Positions 52,513 through 62,510 of a DNA stretch of 64,000 bases are shown here, one piece after another. Numbering within the stretch: the stretch's first letter is position 1; every line of letters begins with the position of its first letter. The notes under the pieces were generated by a model that was not told the origin of the DNA, searched no databases, and was given only the letters and a program-made list of their open reading frames with translations. The stretch lies in NCBI GenBank assembly GCA_026874595.1, contig CM049319.1:19447101-19511100 (forward strand). Reading direction: 5' to 3'. A program made the position numbers and the translations under genes. Origin of the DNA: Sipunculus nudus. Its lineage: Eukaryota > Annelida > Sipuncula > Golfingiida > Sipunculidae.

Positions 52513-55500
52513 TATCAATATATATATATATCAATATATATATATATATATTTAATAATGTTTCATTCAGTCAATTAAGATTTGTTTAAATTTGTTTCAA
52601 TCAATTAGGCACTCATCATGTGGGTTAAGGAAAACTGTAAAGAAGGGATCGCCGTCAATGGTAAAGATCTTGCCTTGGAGGCGCGCCGTCGCACATCTGA
52701 CCCATCTTTTAAAGCATCAAGTGGCTGGCTTGAAAAATTCAAAAAACCACACACTTTGAGCACAAGGCAGAGAACTTCTATTGGCCAAAAATTACCCCTT
52801 GACTATGAAACCAAAATGATGAACTTCCACAAATACGTCATAAAACTGCGCAAGACTCACCAATACCACCTGTGTGACATATACAACATGGACGAAACCC
52901 CTACTCGCTTTGATATGCCATCTTCCCGCACCCTGCATGACATAGGAGAAAAAACTGTACACATAAAATCGACGAATTCTGAAAAGAAGGGGTTCACTAC
53001 CGTACTCACCGTCAGAGCCGATGGATCCAAACTAAAGCCGTGGGTGATTTTCAAAGGTGTCCATGACCCGAAGGTGTCTGTCAGAGGGGTGTCAATTCAT
53101 GTCCAGAAAAAGGGTTATATAGATGAAAATGGTAAGTATAATAATGGAGATGAGAGCAGATTTTGAATGAAAGAAATGTGCAAATATTGAAATTACTTTA
53201 TTATTGCGCGAGTATAAAAAAAGAGGGACAACCCATCTGTAAAGAAGCAATTATGGACATTTTTAATGGAATTTTAAAATAAAACTGAATACTTGTCTCG
53301 CACATAAAAATAAACTATTGCATATAAATAAATGTAAACGTGCATATATACGATAGTGAAAGGTTTGTAGTGTCGACATATCACATTCATTCATTTGAGA
53401 CCCTGTTCATAATTGAATTATTATTATATATTTTAGGCTGTCTGGACTGGATCCGTTCCAACTTCCCAAAACGAACAAAGGATGAGCCGCGCCGTCTTCT
53501 CATCTGGGACTCCTGTTCCTCACATCTGACGGAAGGGGTGAAGAAAGAACTTGCATCACGCAATATTGATATGGCCGTGATTCCTGGTGGTCTGACATCA
53601 ATTCTTCAACCCTTAGATGTTTCGGTGAATAAACCGTTCAAAGACAACATGCGCACCTTGTGGAACAATTGGATGACGAGTGGCAAAGCGGAATATAATA
53701 CACAAGGAAAGCGGAAACCCCCAGCCAAGGAAACCGTGGTCAGCTGGGTCGGCGATGCATGGTCAAATATATCCAGCAGTGCGGTCACGAACGGATTTCT
53801 GAAGTGTGGGATTGCGAACTCTTTGGACGGAGAAGAAGACGACTATTTGTACAAGGAAATGCTGAAATCAGGGGAGAACTCCGAAGCTGATAATGATTCA
53901 GATACAGACCTAGCGGACTTGTTTGCCTCAGACTCTGAGGAACAGGAGTTTGAGGGGTTAAAATGAACTAGACAGTTTGTATTAAGTACACAGAATGAAA
54001 GAAAAACAGACTAGTGGCATTGACAGCTTTTAATTTCAATAAGTGCAATATCGTGATTTTGTATGACATTTTCATGACAAAATTGGAATGTATTAATAGA
54101 AAAAAATATTATTACTGAACACATTGTTTGCAAGTATCTTACTTTTTTTATTGCTATGAATGACTTTTGAATGAGTGAAGCCCTGTGTCCATAAGTCCCA
54201 TATAACCTGATATCTGATCTCATTTAATGTATATGAATACCTTGCCAGAATGAAATATCAGGCCATGATTGCTCATAGGGACTGATTTTAATGATAACTC
54301 TATCTCAATTAAAAAACGCAATAACATAAAATTAGGAAAACAAATCAGCAATATTTAATTTACAAATAACAAATAATTGTAAATAATACATTTACACACG
54401 GCTCCCATGCATGCGATACTGCTGCTAAGGGCGGCTTTCGAAAGTCGCCCTATTGTCGCCCACTTGCCGGCCCAAAAACGATGTCTGTCAGGAAGATACT
54501 CGGGAAACCCTTCTAGTATAAACCGCACAGTGCTTTCAGGAAAAAAACCTGATTTCAAGATTTTGAATTTCTTGATTAAATCGCAGTTTTTAGTAGAGAT
54601 TTTATGGTAGGTTTTGGTGTGGATCCAGAAAATGATCTGAATTCTGGAACAAAATCAAGATGTATTCACAAATGTACAGTCACTCATGCATGAATGAACC
54701 TAGAAATATGGGTTGAATGAATTACTGCAAACGTGGTTTTGGAGCATCACACAATAGGGAACCACCACACAGCAGAGGCTTGCATTCCTTGGAATGCAGA
54801 TTTCTAGTTTTTAGCTCAGCTGACATAAGTCATCTGAGCTATAGTAGTGGTCCTTTGTCCGTTGGCTGTCCGTTCATTTGTCCGTCCGTCTGTCCATCCA
54901 TTAAACTGGCACGTTTTGAAACCGTTGGACCTACGAATCTGAAATTCGGCATACCTTTAGATATCCCCAAAATCTCCTACCATACCGAAAATTGGGTCAC
55001 TAGGACTTTGTTCCTTCGAATTCTTAAGGAAAAATCTCCATTTTCCATTTAAAACCCATTGTTACACTTCAAGACTGCCTAATTCAAACTACTGATCTGA
55101 TATTGACCATTTTTAATATAGTAATTCCTCTTTATTTCCTATGTACATACCAGAAATTACTTCAATATTTTTTAAATTCTTGAAGTAATGGGCCCAAACA
55201 TAATGCACTTTATAAAAAATCAGGAAATATGTTTACTCCCTTAACTTGAGAATTGCTGAAGCTAGAGACTTTCTTTCAGGTATATAACTATATTTAATCA
55301 AGATTCAATGGTATTCCCAAAATTAGATCTGAATTTTTAAAATTTTTTTTAAGTTATTAGCATAAATATAAAATCAGTACCTTAAATTTTACCCAGTTTT
55401 GACCATGGCACATTTTTTCCCTGTAACTGCTGTGGATTTAATTTTCACAGCATGTTACCACAAGCTTTTCATCTCTAAACATCTGAAACCATTTGATCAA

Positions 55501-58500
55501 AAACTGTAGATTTTATTCAAGTTTTCAAGCACCATGTATTGTTCAGATCACGCAAATGTTATGCAGTTTGCTAGAGCTCAGCTCCCCAGCTTCCCAGGCC
55601 AGCTTTCAGCTCCCAAAATTTGGCATACAGTTAGATGTCCCCCAAACCCCGTACCATACCACTAGAGCTTCATTCCTTTGAGATATTAAGAAAAACTTTA
55701 ATTTTCAATTAAAAACCCATTTTTTAACTTCAAGACTGCCTAATATCAAAACCACTGATCTGACTGTGATCATATAAAATATACATGTTCTTCTATTTAT
55801 ACTCTATGCACATGCCAGAATTGATGTGAGTATTGCTAAATTGTTTTAAGTTATGGGCCCGAACATAATGCACTTTGTCAGAAAGAAATATATTTACTCC
55901 CATAACATGAAAATTGCTGTGGCTAGAGATTTCTTCTTTTTTTTTTTCAGGGATATAACATTATTTAATCAAGATTCAATGGAATACCCAAAATTAGTTC
56001 TGAATTTTTCAATTTTTATAAGTTATTAGTATAAATATAAAATCAGTACCTTAAATTTTGCCAAATTTTGATCATGGCATGTTTGTTTCCTGTAAGCACT
56101 GATGATATGAATTTTCATATCATGCAGAAATAAGGATTTCAGCTTGTTAGTTTTGAAAGTTGAAAGAAATTGACCAAAAACTGTAGCATTTATTAAAGTT
56201 TATTATGAGACCATGTCAGACCAAGGGTCTACCCAGCCCCTTCAGTCACCTGTATGCCCTCTACTTATCCTTTCAGGCCAATTATGCACGCTTGACGTGG
56301 GGCATATACTTGCAGCTGGGCAGCTTATTGCTGGCCACAGCTGATCCAGGTGTCCAACCCAGCTCATCTATTAGTTGTTTAGAGCAACAGAATAACAATA
56401 AACAATGAATAAATAAATTTTTATAGGTCTATAATAACGACTTTTAAAATAATCAGTAGAAAAGGAATGTGACAGTTGATGAGTAACAGGGAATTACCTT
56501 GCAGTTACTGATGTTTTATGGATTTTGTATGGATTGTTGAAAATGTATTCCAAGTAACGCCATAGAGTCACCTATGGTATTTTTCTTTTCAATTTTAATA
56601 ATGAAAAAAAATCAAATTATATTGTTCTTTACTATTATGGATTATATGAAGGAAATTAATGATTGACAAAGATGCAGTTAATAATATTAATCTAAATTCC
56701 CAGGTCTTTTCCAGGTGTTTCAGCTTGTTAATTTATATTTATTTCAAAATTGAAAAAAAGTTAAATTTTACTCAGACAGGTACAGATTAAAGATGTCAAT
56801 ATGTTTCACTTATGACATTCAGACACTTGGCTGTAACAGCTGTCACAAGACTATGTAAATAATCAATATTTATATTACTGGTTCCTATATTTCAGTTAAT
56901 AAAATTAAACTTGCCCATCTCTAGTTTTCTCCTTGTATTATAATGTACATATAATGGTTTCATAGCTGAGATACTTCAATTTTTTTTCTGATACATTTTT
57001 TTAAATAAAAAAATTGAATATGATAAAAAATCAGATCTTAGACAAGTTCTCATTATGATTTCTGTAATGTTAATAATTGTCATAAGACTCTTGCTATGTC
57101 TAGTGCATAGATTGATGTGAAGGTAGTCCAAAGTGAATATTATGGTTTTATTTTTTTAATGTAAATAAAATTAATAAAACCAGGTACTTATGATCATTAT
57201 TTAAATTTGTGATATTTGTTTATTCTGGATTCTCAAGCACTTTGTTTGGCTGAAACTGAATAAATATCAGACAGTGTGCAGTACTTTGCAAATGTATTTG
57301 AATGCAAATATGAAAATGCACTCCATAATTTCATGTATAAGGATAGGAATTCAGGTAAAAATGAAAATATTTGAATACAAATGCAAATAATTTCAAAATG
57401 TATTCATGAATGCATTCATGAATATATTCTTTAAAATTATTTTAATAATTTATTTTGATCATATTATTAAGAACATCTTTACAGATGATACTGTTATAAT
57501 TTTTAATTTAAATTATATATGACTTAATATTTGTTATTAATTTTTTATAAATATTGTGCTAGTGCTACTCTTAGGTAGGGATAACCTGTTATTATTAAAT
57601 AACAGTTAACCCATTTGTAAAAAGTACAATTAACATGACTGATAATGGACAGTTTTTTTTTTTGTCAAATTAATCTACTGCAATGTAGATAAAAAATATA
57701 TGGCCAAGTCAAAACATCATTAACAACTGTAAATAATATAAATGACATCAGTCCTCTTTCCTGCCTCCAAGGATCTTTTCAAAATCTTACATAACTTGAG
57801 TTAAACACCATCAACTCAGAATAGTTTATATTATCACACAAAACAAGCATTTGCCTACCTCCTCTAAAACACCATTTCCAACTGTGAATAATTAATATAA
57901 ATGACATCAATCCTCTTTCTTGTCTCCAAGGATCTTATAAAAATCTTACATAATTTGAGTTAAACACCATCAACTCATAATACAGCTTATATTATCACAC
58001 ACAACCAGCATTTGCCTACCTCCTCTTCCAAATCATATTTTGTGATCATATATAACAGCTTAGCTCCAATATCCATGGGTCCCTTGTTTCATGTCATTGA
58101 TTGCTGATACCATCATGTATTCAACCACACATAGATGATGATTCAAATGTGCCTTCATTTGTCATGTTATAGAATCTTAAAAATTAAAGTGTAATGTATA
58201 TATTATATCAAATTAGGTATTAAATTTAAAATATAATTTTCTGCAAATTTAGCCTTACTTAAGATTTATGTGATGAGGTGTTATAGATATGTGGTTTCTT
58301 TGGTTACAGGGATGTGTGGCAGATGTACCTGGACATGGGCAAATTTGATTTGGCAAAATCCTACTGTCAGGTAAAACAGAAAAAAACACTACTGAAGACT
58401 AATTTTAGCTAGAACTCTGTTCACTGCAAGTTGCAGTAATGGCCTAAAGCATGGCAATGGGCTAATGATAAATCTGATAATTGTCTTTCTCAACTAGTTT

Positions 58501-61500
58501 TCTCAACTGATGTAGTTCCTTCAGATCCCACTCTCTTAAATTGTGCTCAGCTATCTGACACCTAAAGTGACTTAATTTTGCTAGTTCCCTGTCTTGATAA
58601 GCAATGATTTTTTATATCATTGTAAAATTATTTTCCGTTAAAATTAATGGTCAAAATTCCAGTTCTTATTTAGTGCATTTAATGAAATTTTTATATTTAG
58701 GTGAAAACCTTTTGTATAAGTTAGTTAAGATTATCTGCTCTGTTCTGTAAGTTCAAGACAAACTCGACGATATAATTTATAATTCAGATGATATATAAAC
58801 ATTTATATATATTTTGTCTTTGTACATTTAATGATTTTAAACATTTTAAATAATCAATATTTTTTATGTTGTTACTGTCCTGCAGAGTTGAGTGCAAATG
58901 CGAGTTAATTCATATTTGCATTAAATTTTGCACATGTGCATTTGTATTTAAATGCAACAAACTTGAAATGCCTTTATTTGAATTTGTATTTAAATGTCTT
59001 GTATACAAATATTTTTCCCCACAAGATTTGATACTTTTTTTAAATATTGGCGTTACAGCTCCGTTCGTTGTTGTTATGTTATCTGAGTTGATTTTGTCTT
59101 TCTCACAGGACAATCCAGCCAACCTGGACAAAGTGTTGACCAAACAGGCAGAACACTACTTCCTTTACTCAGAGTAAGTTATCTACATCTTTGGGCAAAA
59201 CTGGTGAAGGTTATTTCCTACCATGGACTGCATGGGTTGTAGTTACACCTTTCCACCTGTCTCAGACAAGCAAATACCAGCCTATTGGAAAGATAGGAAA
59301 TAATGTGAAATACACTAAAAAGATATATTATTGTATCTTGGAAAACCTTCGCTACACTGGTACCTGTAGCTATTATGGCTTTGCAGCACAGTAGAAATCA
59401 TAGAGCTCCGTGACGTACAGAGCAGCTTAGCCATAACAGAGCCAAGTATCAGCCAAACCCCATCCCCATTCTCACTTTGTATGCAAATAAGTTATCGGCC
59501 AATTTGCTATGTTACTCAGGCTATTCAATCACAATGTACATAAAAAAAGATTACCAGGTGTCGCCATTAGGACATTGCACCATAATGACACAGGTTAACC
59601 ATTCCACAGAAATGACAAAGTTTAAATGACTGATTCAAAGTTTGATACAATGATTGGATGCATCTATAGCAGGAAGACAAATTTTCCTGTGGAAAGGCAA
59701 AACTAGTTATATGCCTTTCATTTTGAAAGGTGAACATTTCAAAGTATTACGAACCCTGGACTGTGTCCAGCAGAGTAAAACTTGGAACAGTACAGATAAA
59801 ATGTTATATAAATTGGAAATAAATGTACTACTGACAACTCTTTTAATTTACCAAGTTTAAAAGTACAGCTTGACAATTGGACAGCCTTGCCATCCAACAT
59901 AAATGGGGGTATTACATTTAACATGTAGATTTGAGTTCAGACTGGCTCAACAAGATAAGTGTTTGAAGTTGAAGGGGTGTTGACAGTAGTGGTGATACCC
60001 CTGGTCATAGGAGTCTTCTCTGGTTTAAAAATCTTTTTCAGTGGAGTTGGTAGCTGTGAAGATGTATTTTTGAATTAGGAAACTGTTAAATAATGAAGGC
60101 TGTATGAACTGTTTCTTAATACAGAAATTCAATTTTCATTTTGCTTCACATCAAACTGTTGGTTGTTTAAAGATGTATTAACTGTATCTTAATATAAATG
60201 TTCAATTTTCATTTTTCATCACAGATACATGAAGAGTGCTGAAATCTATGCCCAGACCAGGGCATCATTTGAAGAAGTTGCACTACGTTTTATAAAGTTG
60301 GATGACAAAGTCCCACTGAAAACATTCCTTCAGCGTAAACTTGGATCTCTAAAGCCACAGGTACTTATTCTGAGTGTGAATTAGTTGTATGAAAAAACAT
60401 GCTTAAAGAGAAAATGCATATATATCATAAATTAGTGATTTCTTCATTTCTCACATTTTTGCGAGGGAACCTATAAAATCTTAGTACGGCAGTATTTTTT
60501 GTTTATTATAAATTTAGAATTTATCCTTCAGTACCTCACTCATTTCTGGTTCTGTCATTCACTTTGACCGGTGTCACAATCGATATAGCTTGTGTGATTA
60601 CCGCGTGTTTTACAATGACTAACGCTTGTATGCATGGGCCAGTTTGGAAACCATGCACAGATTAGATTGTGACTATAGGTTGTTTCCACAGGTATAAGAA
60701 GTAATCTTTGTGCAGATGCATCATCCCCTCTTGTTCATCTTAGTATAAGGGGCATTTTATTCCCAAGGGTTTCATATTCGCGATTAAATTACATTTGCAA
60801 ATATCGCAAAATTAAAACCCTCGCCAATAAAAAGGCAACCACAGTATACATGTAGTAAATGTAACAGCCTGGCAGGCCAGTCTCACTGCATGTCTGGTGG
60901 ATGTATTTGACATGATTCTGTATGATATGTATTTTACATTGTTGACTAGGATAAAACCCAGGTTACGATGCTGGTGACGTGGCTGATAGAGATCTACCTG
61001 AACCAGCTCGGCGTTCTACGAGAACAGGGACAACAAATGTCTGACGCTTACGAAACTCTGCAGGACGAGTTCATGCACTTCCTGAACCAACCAAACATCA
61101 AGGCAAGTTTTCTGCTTTAGACAGTCTTACCTTGCCAAACATCAAGTATACTTCAAGAGACACTCCCTTGCTCATCTGGAGTCCACAGTCCAGGGGTGAA
61201 ACACTCGGCACTCTCCGCTGGCAATCCAGGTTAGTCCCTGGCATGGCCATGAGAGAGGGTTTTAGTTACCCTTCCAAGGCTGATGGTTTTCTCCAGGTTC
61301 TCCGGTTTCCTCCATCATTACAGATTACGGAATGCCCTTATCTGAGCCATGGAGAGTGCTGTGATTAGTAATATAATAACTATTTGTAAAATTCCTGTAA
61401 AAGAAATAAGTTTTTATTATTATCCTAAAATAGAAGTATAATTTCACAGACAGTACCTAAGCCATAAATAAGGTATACTCCTGGCGTATCCCTAACTTAC

Positions 61501-61826
61501 CCAAACATTACACGAGTAAACCTCTGAGACACTGCCTAACCCAACCACTGCACATGCAACAAAAATTTTCAGTGTTATGATACCGGTAATATACCATTAT
61601 GAAAAACTTTGGAAAGTAGTATTGGATAGTAGAAAATGATCTAATTTAATATATAAAGGTATATCATGCTACAACAGATTTAATCTCAATCCATTTGTGA
61701 GAAATATATTGTTTGTAAATCAAATTTTGCAGGAGTGTGTAAGGTACAACAAGGGCATGGTGTATGAACTCATTGCAAGCCATGGGGATGTGGAGAACAT
61801 GATATTCTTTGCTGTCATCATGGAAG
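24516..61826 (+). CDS. VPS18: VPS18, HOPS/CORVET core subunit (17 exons, 3' end outside window)
   Basis: Exons: 24516-24593, 27060-27133, 33936-34045, 34897-35045, 37756-37840, 38976-39055, 44943-45055, 45964-46052, 46679-46859, 47714-47800, 49827-49884, 50429-50532, 58310-58370, 59109-59173, 60225-60360, 60950-61102, 61733-61826. All phases join without a stop, giving 572 codons of a protein usually near 970. The N-terminus MASLFEQYE, then PIFNKQKINF, FLDPTGRHLIIS, SVGWN, LYQFIGT, NFGYSEL, FAWMAGPGVYYGD, VLTEFHVL, GTIWAYT, DVWQMYLD and ASHGDVENMIFFAVIM follow the Vps18/Pep3/Deep orange order: an N-terminal beta-propeller, then the start of the clathrin-repeat solenoid. The RING-H2 end lies beyond the window. 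VPS18 is a core of the HOPS and CORVET tethers for endosome-lysosome fusion. The ATG is 21 nt inside an exon (acceptor at 24494). Intron 9 looks U12-type and intron 16 is GC-AG. Confidence 0.95.
25117..26737 (+). mobile_element. Hairpin-ended element, family A, with four ~330-bp units (VPS18 intron 1)
   Basis: 5' end: GTATCGCCAGAC (25121-25132), loop ATA, GTCTGGAGATAC (25136-25147), a hairpin with one mismatch. 3' end: GTCTGGAGATAC again (26695-26706), the inverse of the 5' arm, then GGCACC-TGC-GGTGCC (26710-26724) and CTAG (26734-26737) followed by TT. The interior has units of about 325-336 bp, each with GGTGGCGCCACC or a close variant (25452, 25777, 26113, 26437), plus GACCTTGACCTTGAA-type half-sites and a CCG run near 25167. 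No coding capacity. Confidence 0.75.
28485..32492 (+). mobile_element. Hairpin-ended element, family D, nested copy with a minisatellite of ~337-bp units
   Basis: 5' end: GCTCAGCTGAC (28489-28499) inside a hairpin, arm AGCTCAG.TGACT, loop GAA, arm AGTCA.CTGAGCT. 3' end: GTCAGCTGAGC (32460-32470), the exact inverse, then TGACCC-CT-GGGTCA (32475-32488) and CTTG before a T run. The core GGTGGCGCCACC or a one-base variant recurs at 28831, 29167, 29504, 29850, 30185, 30522, 30939, 31275 and 31644 (start of the GGCGCC part), mostly 335-346 bp apart. Two further copies of the 5' head lie inside (30786-30796 and 31303-31313) but only one tail exists. A 16-nt poly-C run is at 29716-29731. Confidence 0.75.
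33139..33167. promoter_or_regulatory. Two palindromic Smad-type sites 21 bp apart
   Basis: GTCTAGAC occurs at 33139-33146 and 33160-33167 within a 21-bp tandem unit, followed by a half-site GTCTAG at 33173-33178. GTCTAGAC is the palindromic Smad-binding element. It lies within repeat-derived intron sequence, so a function is not implied. Confidence 0.35.
34391..34790 (+). repeat. Dispersed repeat, copy 2 (first at 10905-11315)
   Basis: Aligned in the same orientation with 10905-11315, as described there. It lies in VPS18 intron 3, which has no other recognised feature. Confidence 0.6.
35554..37627 (+). mobile_element. Hairpin-ended element, family C, with an 11-unit ~180-bp tandem array (VPS18 intron 4)
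   Basis: 5' end: ATGCCCCCGCCAC, loop AAA, GTGGCCGGGGCAT (from 35558), a hairpin with one mismatch. 3' end: GGTGGGGGCAT (37594-37604), the inverse of the 5' arm, then TGTGTCG-TTC-CGACACA (37606-37622) and CTAG (37624-37627) before TTTT. Between them are about eleven units of 165-185 bp, each with a T-rich run followed by CGCA, TGCCTG.AGATA, GATCGAGTT and TTGACCTA. A block of nearly identical sequence recurs 883 bp apart. A CCGTC-type run follows the 5' hairpin (about 35600-35640). Confidence 0.78.
37990..38720 (+). repeat. About five degenerate tandem copies of a ~145-bp unit (VPS18 intron 5)
   Basis: The block CATGCATATTTAATGAGGTCA or a variant recurs near 38110, 38260, 38402, 38555 and 38692. 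Each copy also has a CTCATCAAAATTCATG-like and a CTATGGATTTACATGAAACT-like part. A single related copy is at 47870-47995 in another VPS18 intron. Confidence 0.7.
39056..44942 (+). other. VPS18 intron 6 (5.9 kb)
   Basis: Apart from the family D element at 40182-42562, the intron is AT-rich with no recognised gene, structural RNA or repeat. A GTAAGC donor and CTTTCAG acceptor bound it. Confidence 0.7.
40182..42562 (+). mobile_element. Hairpin-ended element, family D, with nuclear-receptor-like repeats (VPS18 intron 6)
   Basis: 5' end: GCTCAGCTGAC (40189-40199) followed by an imperfect inverse. 3' end: GGCAGCTGAGC (42530-42540), one mismatch from the inverse, then TGACCC-AT-GGGTCA (42545-42558) and CTTG before T. 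A CCGTCCGGC-type low-complexity head follows the 5' end. From about 40520 to 41230 there are runs of AGGTCA half-sites. It differs from the copy at 28485 in lacking the GGTGGCGCCACC minisatellite. Confidence 0.72.
45365..45560 (+). repeat. SINE-like repeat, copy 1 (second at 61165-61345)
   Basis: Aligned with 61165-61345. Shared blocks: GGGGT.AAAC, C.CGGCACTCTC-like, TTCCAAGG..GATGGTTTTC-like and GGTTCTCC.GTTTCCTCCA. A Pol III B-box-like GGTTTGATCCC occurs near 45421. The 3' part resembles the conserved core seen in invertebrate SINEs; the family is not named with certainty. Confidence 0.5.
46860..47713 (+). other. VPS18: Probable U12-type intron in VPS18
   Basis: The donor reads GTATCCTTT (46860-46868), an exact match to the U12 5' splice-site consensus. 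A TTTCTTAAC (47697-47705), 8 of 9 to the U12 branch-site consensus, lies about 9 nt from the AG at 47712-47713. Exon phases across it match (ATG AT | T TAT) and restore the VPS18 frame. Confidence 0.85.
47801..49826 (+). other. VPS18 intron 10 with a CG-richer inserted segment
   Basis: A repeat copy at 47870-47995 relates to the 37990-38720 array. From about 48690 to 49790 the sequence is richer in G+C and CG than its surroundings, which suggests an insertion. It includes TTGGCGCCCAAC (about 49737-49748), which resembles a retroelement primer-binding site. No protein-coding frame of a retroelement was found. Confidence 0.4.
51609..51617 (+). promoter_or_regulatory. TATA box of the Pogo-like transposase
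   Basis: CTATATAAG lies 50 bp upstream of the transposase ATG. With the usual ~30-bp spacing transcription would start near 51640, just after an out-of-frame ATG at 51631, leaving a very short 5' UTR. Confidence 0.6.
51659..53966 (+). CDS. Pogo/Tigger-type DDD transposase, three exons, apparently intact
   Basis: Exons 51659-51883, 52609-53131 and 53437-53966 join in phase to 425 aa plus TGA. Exon 1 carries the N-terminal helix-turn-helix (MPKRKRSSYEMAFKLKV.. to VRDWRKVKEELL). Exon 2 opens with a CENP-B/Tc5-type DNA-binding domain (WVKENCKEG to WLEKFKK) and contains the first catalytic Asp in YNMDETPTRF. Exon 3 contains the second in LIWDSCSSHL and the third in LQPLDVSVNKPFK, followed by an acidic C-terminal tail. 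Splice sites are canonical (GTTAGT/TTAG; GTAAGT/TTTTAG). The gene is in VPS18 intron 12, same strand as VPS18. I could not find terminal inverted repeats, so the element's limits are unknown. No stop or frameshift is seen; it could be active, recently dead, or domesticated. Confidence 0.85.
52033..52551. repeat. AT microsatellites and a short inserted segment in transposase intron 1
   Basis: Two long (AT)n/(TA)n tracts (about 52036-52078 and 52470-52551) flank a GC-richer segment (52140-52450). That segment contains an imperfect duplicated ~38-bp stretch (GGCTCAAGGTTATCTGCA / GGCTTAAGGTCATCCGCA). Confidence 0.75.
54640..54807 (+). mobile_element. Hairpin-ended element, family F (3' end; 5' limit unknown)
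   Basis: Ends in the perfect palindrome TGCATTCC-TT-GGAATGCA (54781-54798), then GATTT and CTAG (54804-54807). The 100 bp before it match the inverted copy at 11851-11960. The next bases are the start of a family D element. Just upstream, at 54429-54450, is another hairpin (GGGCG.CTTT / AAAG.CGCCC, loop CG) of unknown relation. Confidence 0.55.
54808..58087 (+). mobile_element. Hairpin-ended element, family D, diverged copy (VPS18 intron 12)
   Basis: 5' end: GCTCAGCTGAC (54814-54824) with inverse CTGAGCT nearby and a GTCCGTCC-type head. The 3' end is diverged: ACAGCTTAGC then ATCCATGGGTCCCTTG before TTT (about 58056-58087), recognisable against the other family D tails. The interior has two copies of a ~680-bp unit (starting near 54934 and 55613). 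Near the 3' end are two copies of a ~160-bp unit (57723-58045). No gene. Confidence 0.55.
57723..58045 (+). repeat. Two tandem copies of a ~160-bp unit
   Basis: The AAATGACATCAGTCCTCTTTC block and its one-base variant lie about 159 bp apart. The copies also share CAAGGATCTT, AAACACCATCAACTCA and CATTTGCCTACCTCCTCT. Confidence 0.75.
58371..60224 (+). other. VPS18 introns 13 and 14; no further feature
   Basis: Apart from exon 59109-59173 this is AT-rich intron with canonical borders. A few short open frames here have no support. Confidence 0.6.
60428..60853 (+). repeat. Dispersed repeat, copy 2 (first at 418-765)
   Basis: Aligned in the same orientation with 418-765. It lies in VPS18 intron 15, starts close to the GTACTT donor at 60361 and ends in CAACCACAGTATAC. 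Confidence 0.6.
61103..61732 (+). other. VPS18: GC-AG intron of VPS18
   Basis: The exon ends AAG and the intron starts GCAAGT; it ends TTTTGCAG. Joining at these points keeps phase 0 and yields NIK|ECVRYNKG, as expected for VPS18. AAG|GCAAGT is the usual context for GC donors. Confidence 0.85.
61165..61345 (+). repeat. SINE-like repeat, copy 2 (first at 45365-45560)
   Basis: Shares the CACTCTCCGCTGGC-like head and the GGTTCTCCGGTTTCCTCCAT tail block with the copy at 45365. It lies inside the GC-AG intron. Confidence 0.5.
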
Positions 61827-62510
61827 GTTAGCCAACTTATTTAAAATTTCAAAAAAAAGGATTAAAAAAGGTGAAAAAGTAAATGTGAAATTTTGAATTG
61901 CTGTACTACTCTGTTGCTTTCAAAAGAAAGTAATGTGAATAGATGACACCTTATTGAAGACTAGCTTTGTGTAGGTTCTTAATCTTATACATTAGCTTTT
62001 AGGTGCTTTGCCCCCTTCCTCAGGTGGGAATCTGTGACACAGGTACTTACTCTTCATGAGCCAATGCAAGAGGGGACACCTGAGGAAAGGGGCTGAGCAC
62101 CTGAAAGCTAGTGTTTAAGAACCTACACAAAGCAAGTCTTCAAAAAAGGTGTCAACCATTTACATTACTTTTGGAAAAAGTAAATGTATGTCTTGTTAAG
62201 AGGCATGTTTGTTGCAGCTAATTTACATATACATATAGTTTCTTATAATCTTCCATAAAAATGATTAAAAAGAAAGTAATATTGTTTAATATAATTACAA
62301 TATAAACTAGTGTTGAGAAGATACTTTTATATTTGAAGTTTTCTGATTTTACAACATACTTTGTTTCATTGGTTGTTTCCTGACTCTGTTATATTGAAAC
62401 AAATGAAAAAAAATCTCACACCAGAGGTTTTGAATGTTAATACAATTCAACAATTGTAATTGTTCCTGCCAAGTGCAGATCTGAAATTGATTTGCAGAAG
62501 ACCATTTGGC

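Noticed and set aside
54355-54610. Overlapping open frames on both strands downstream of the Pogo gene
   Set aside because: Centred on a CG-rich hairpin (54429-54450); no domain and one uses a TTG start.
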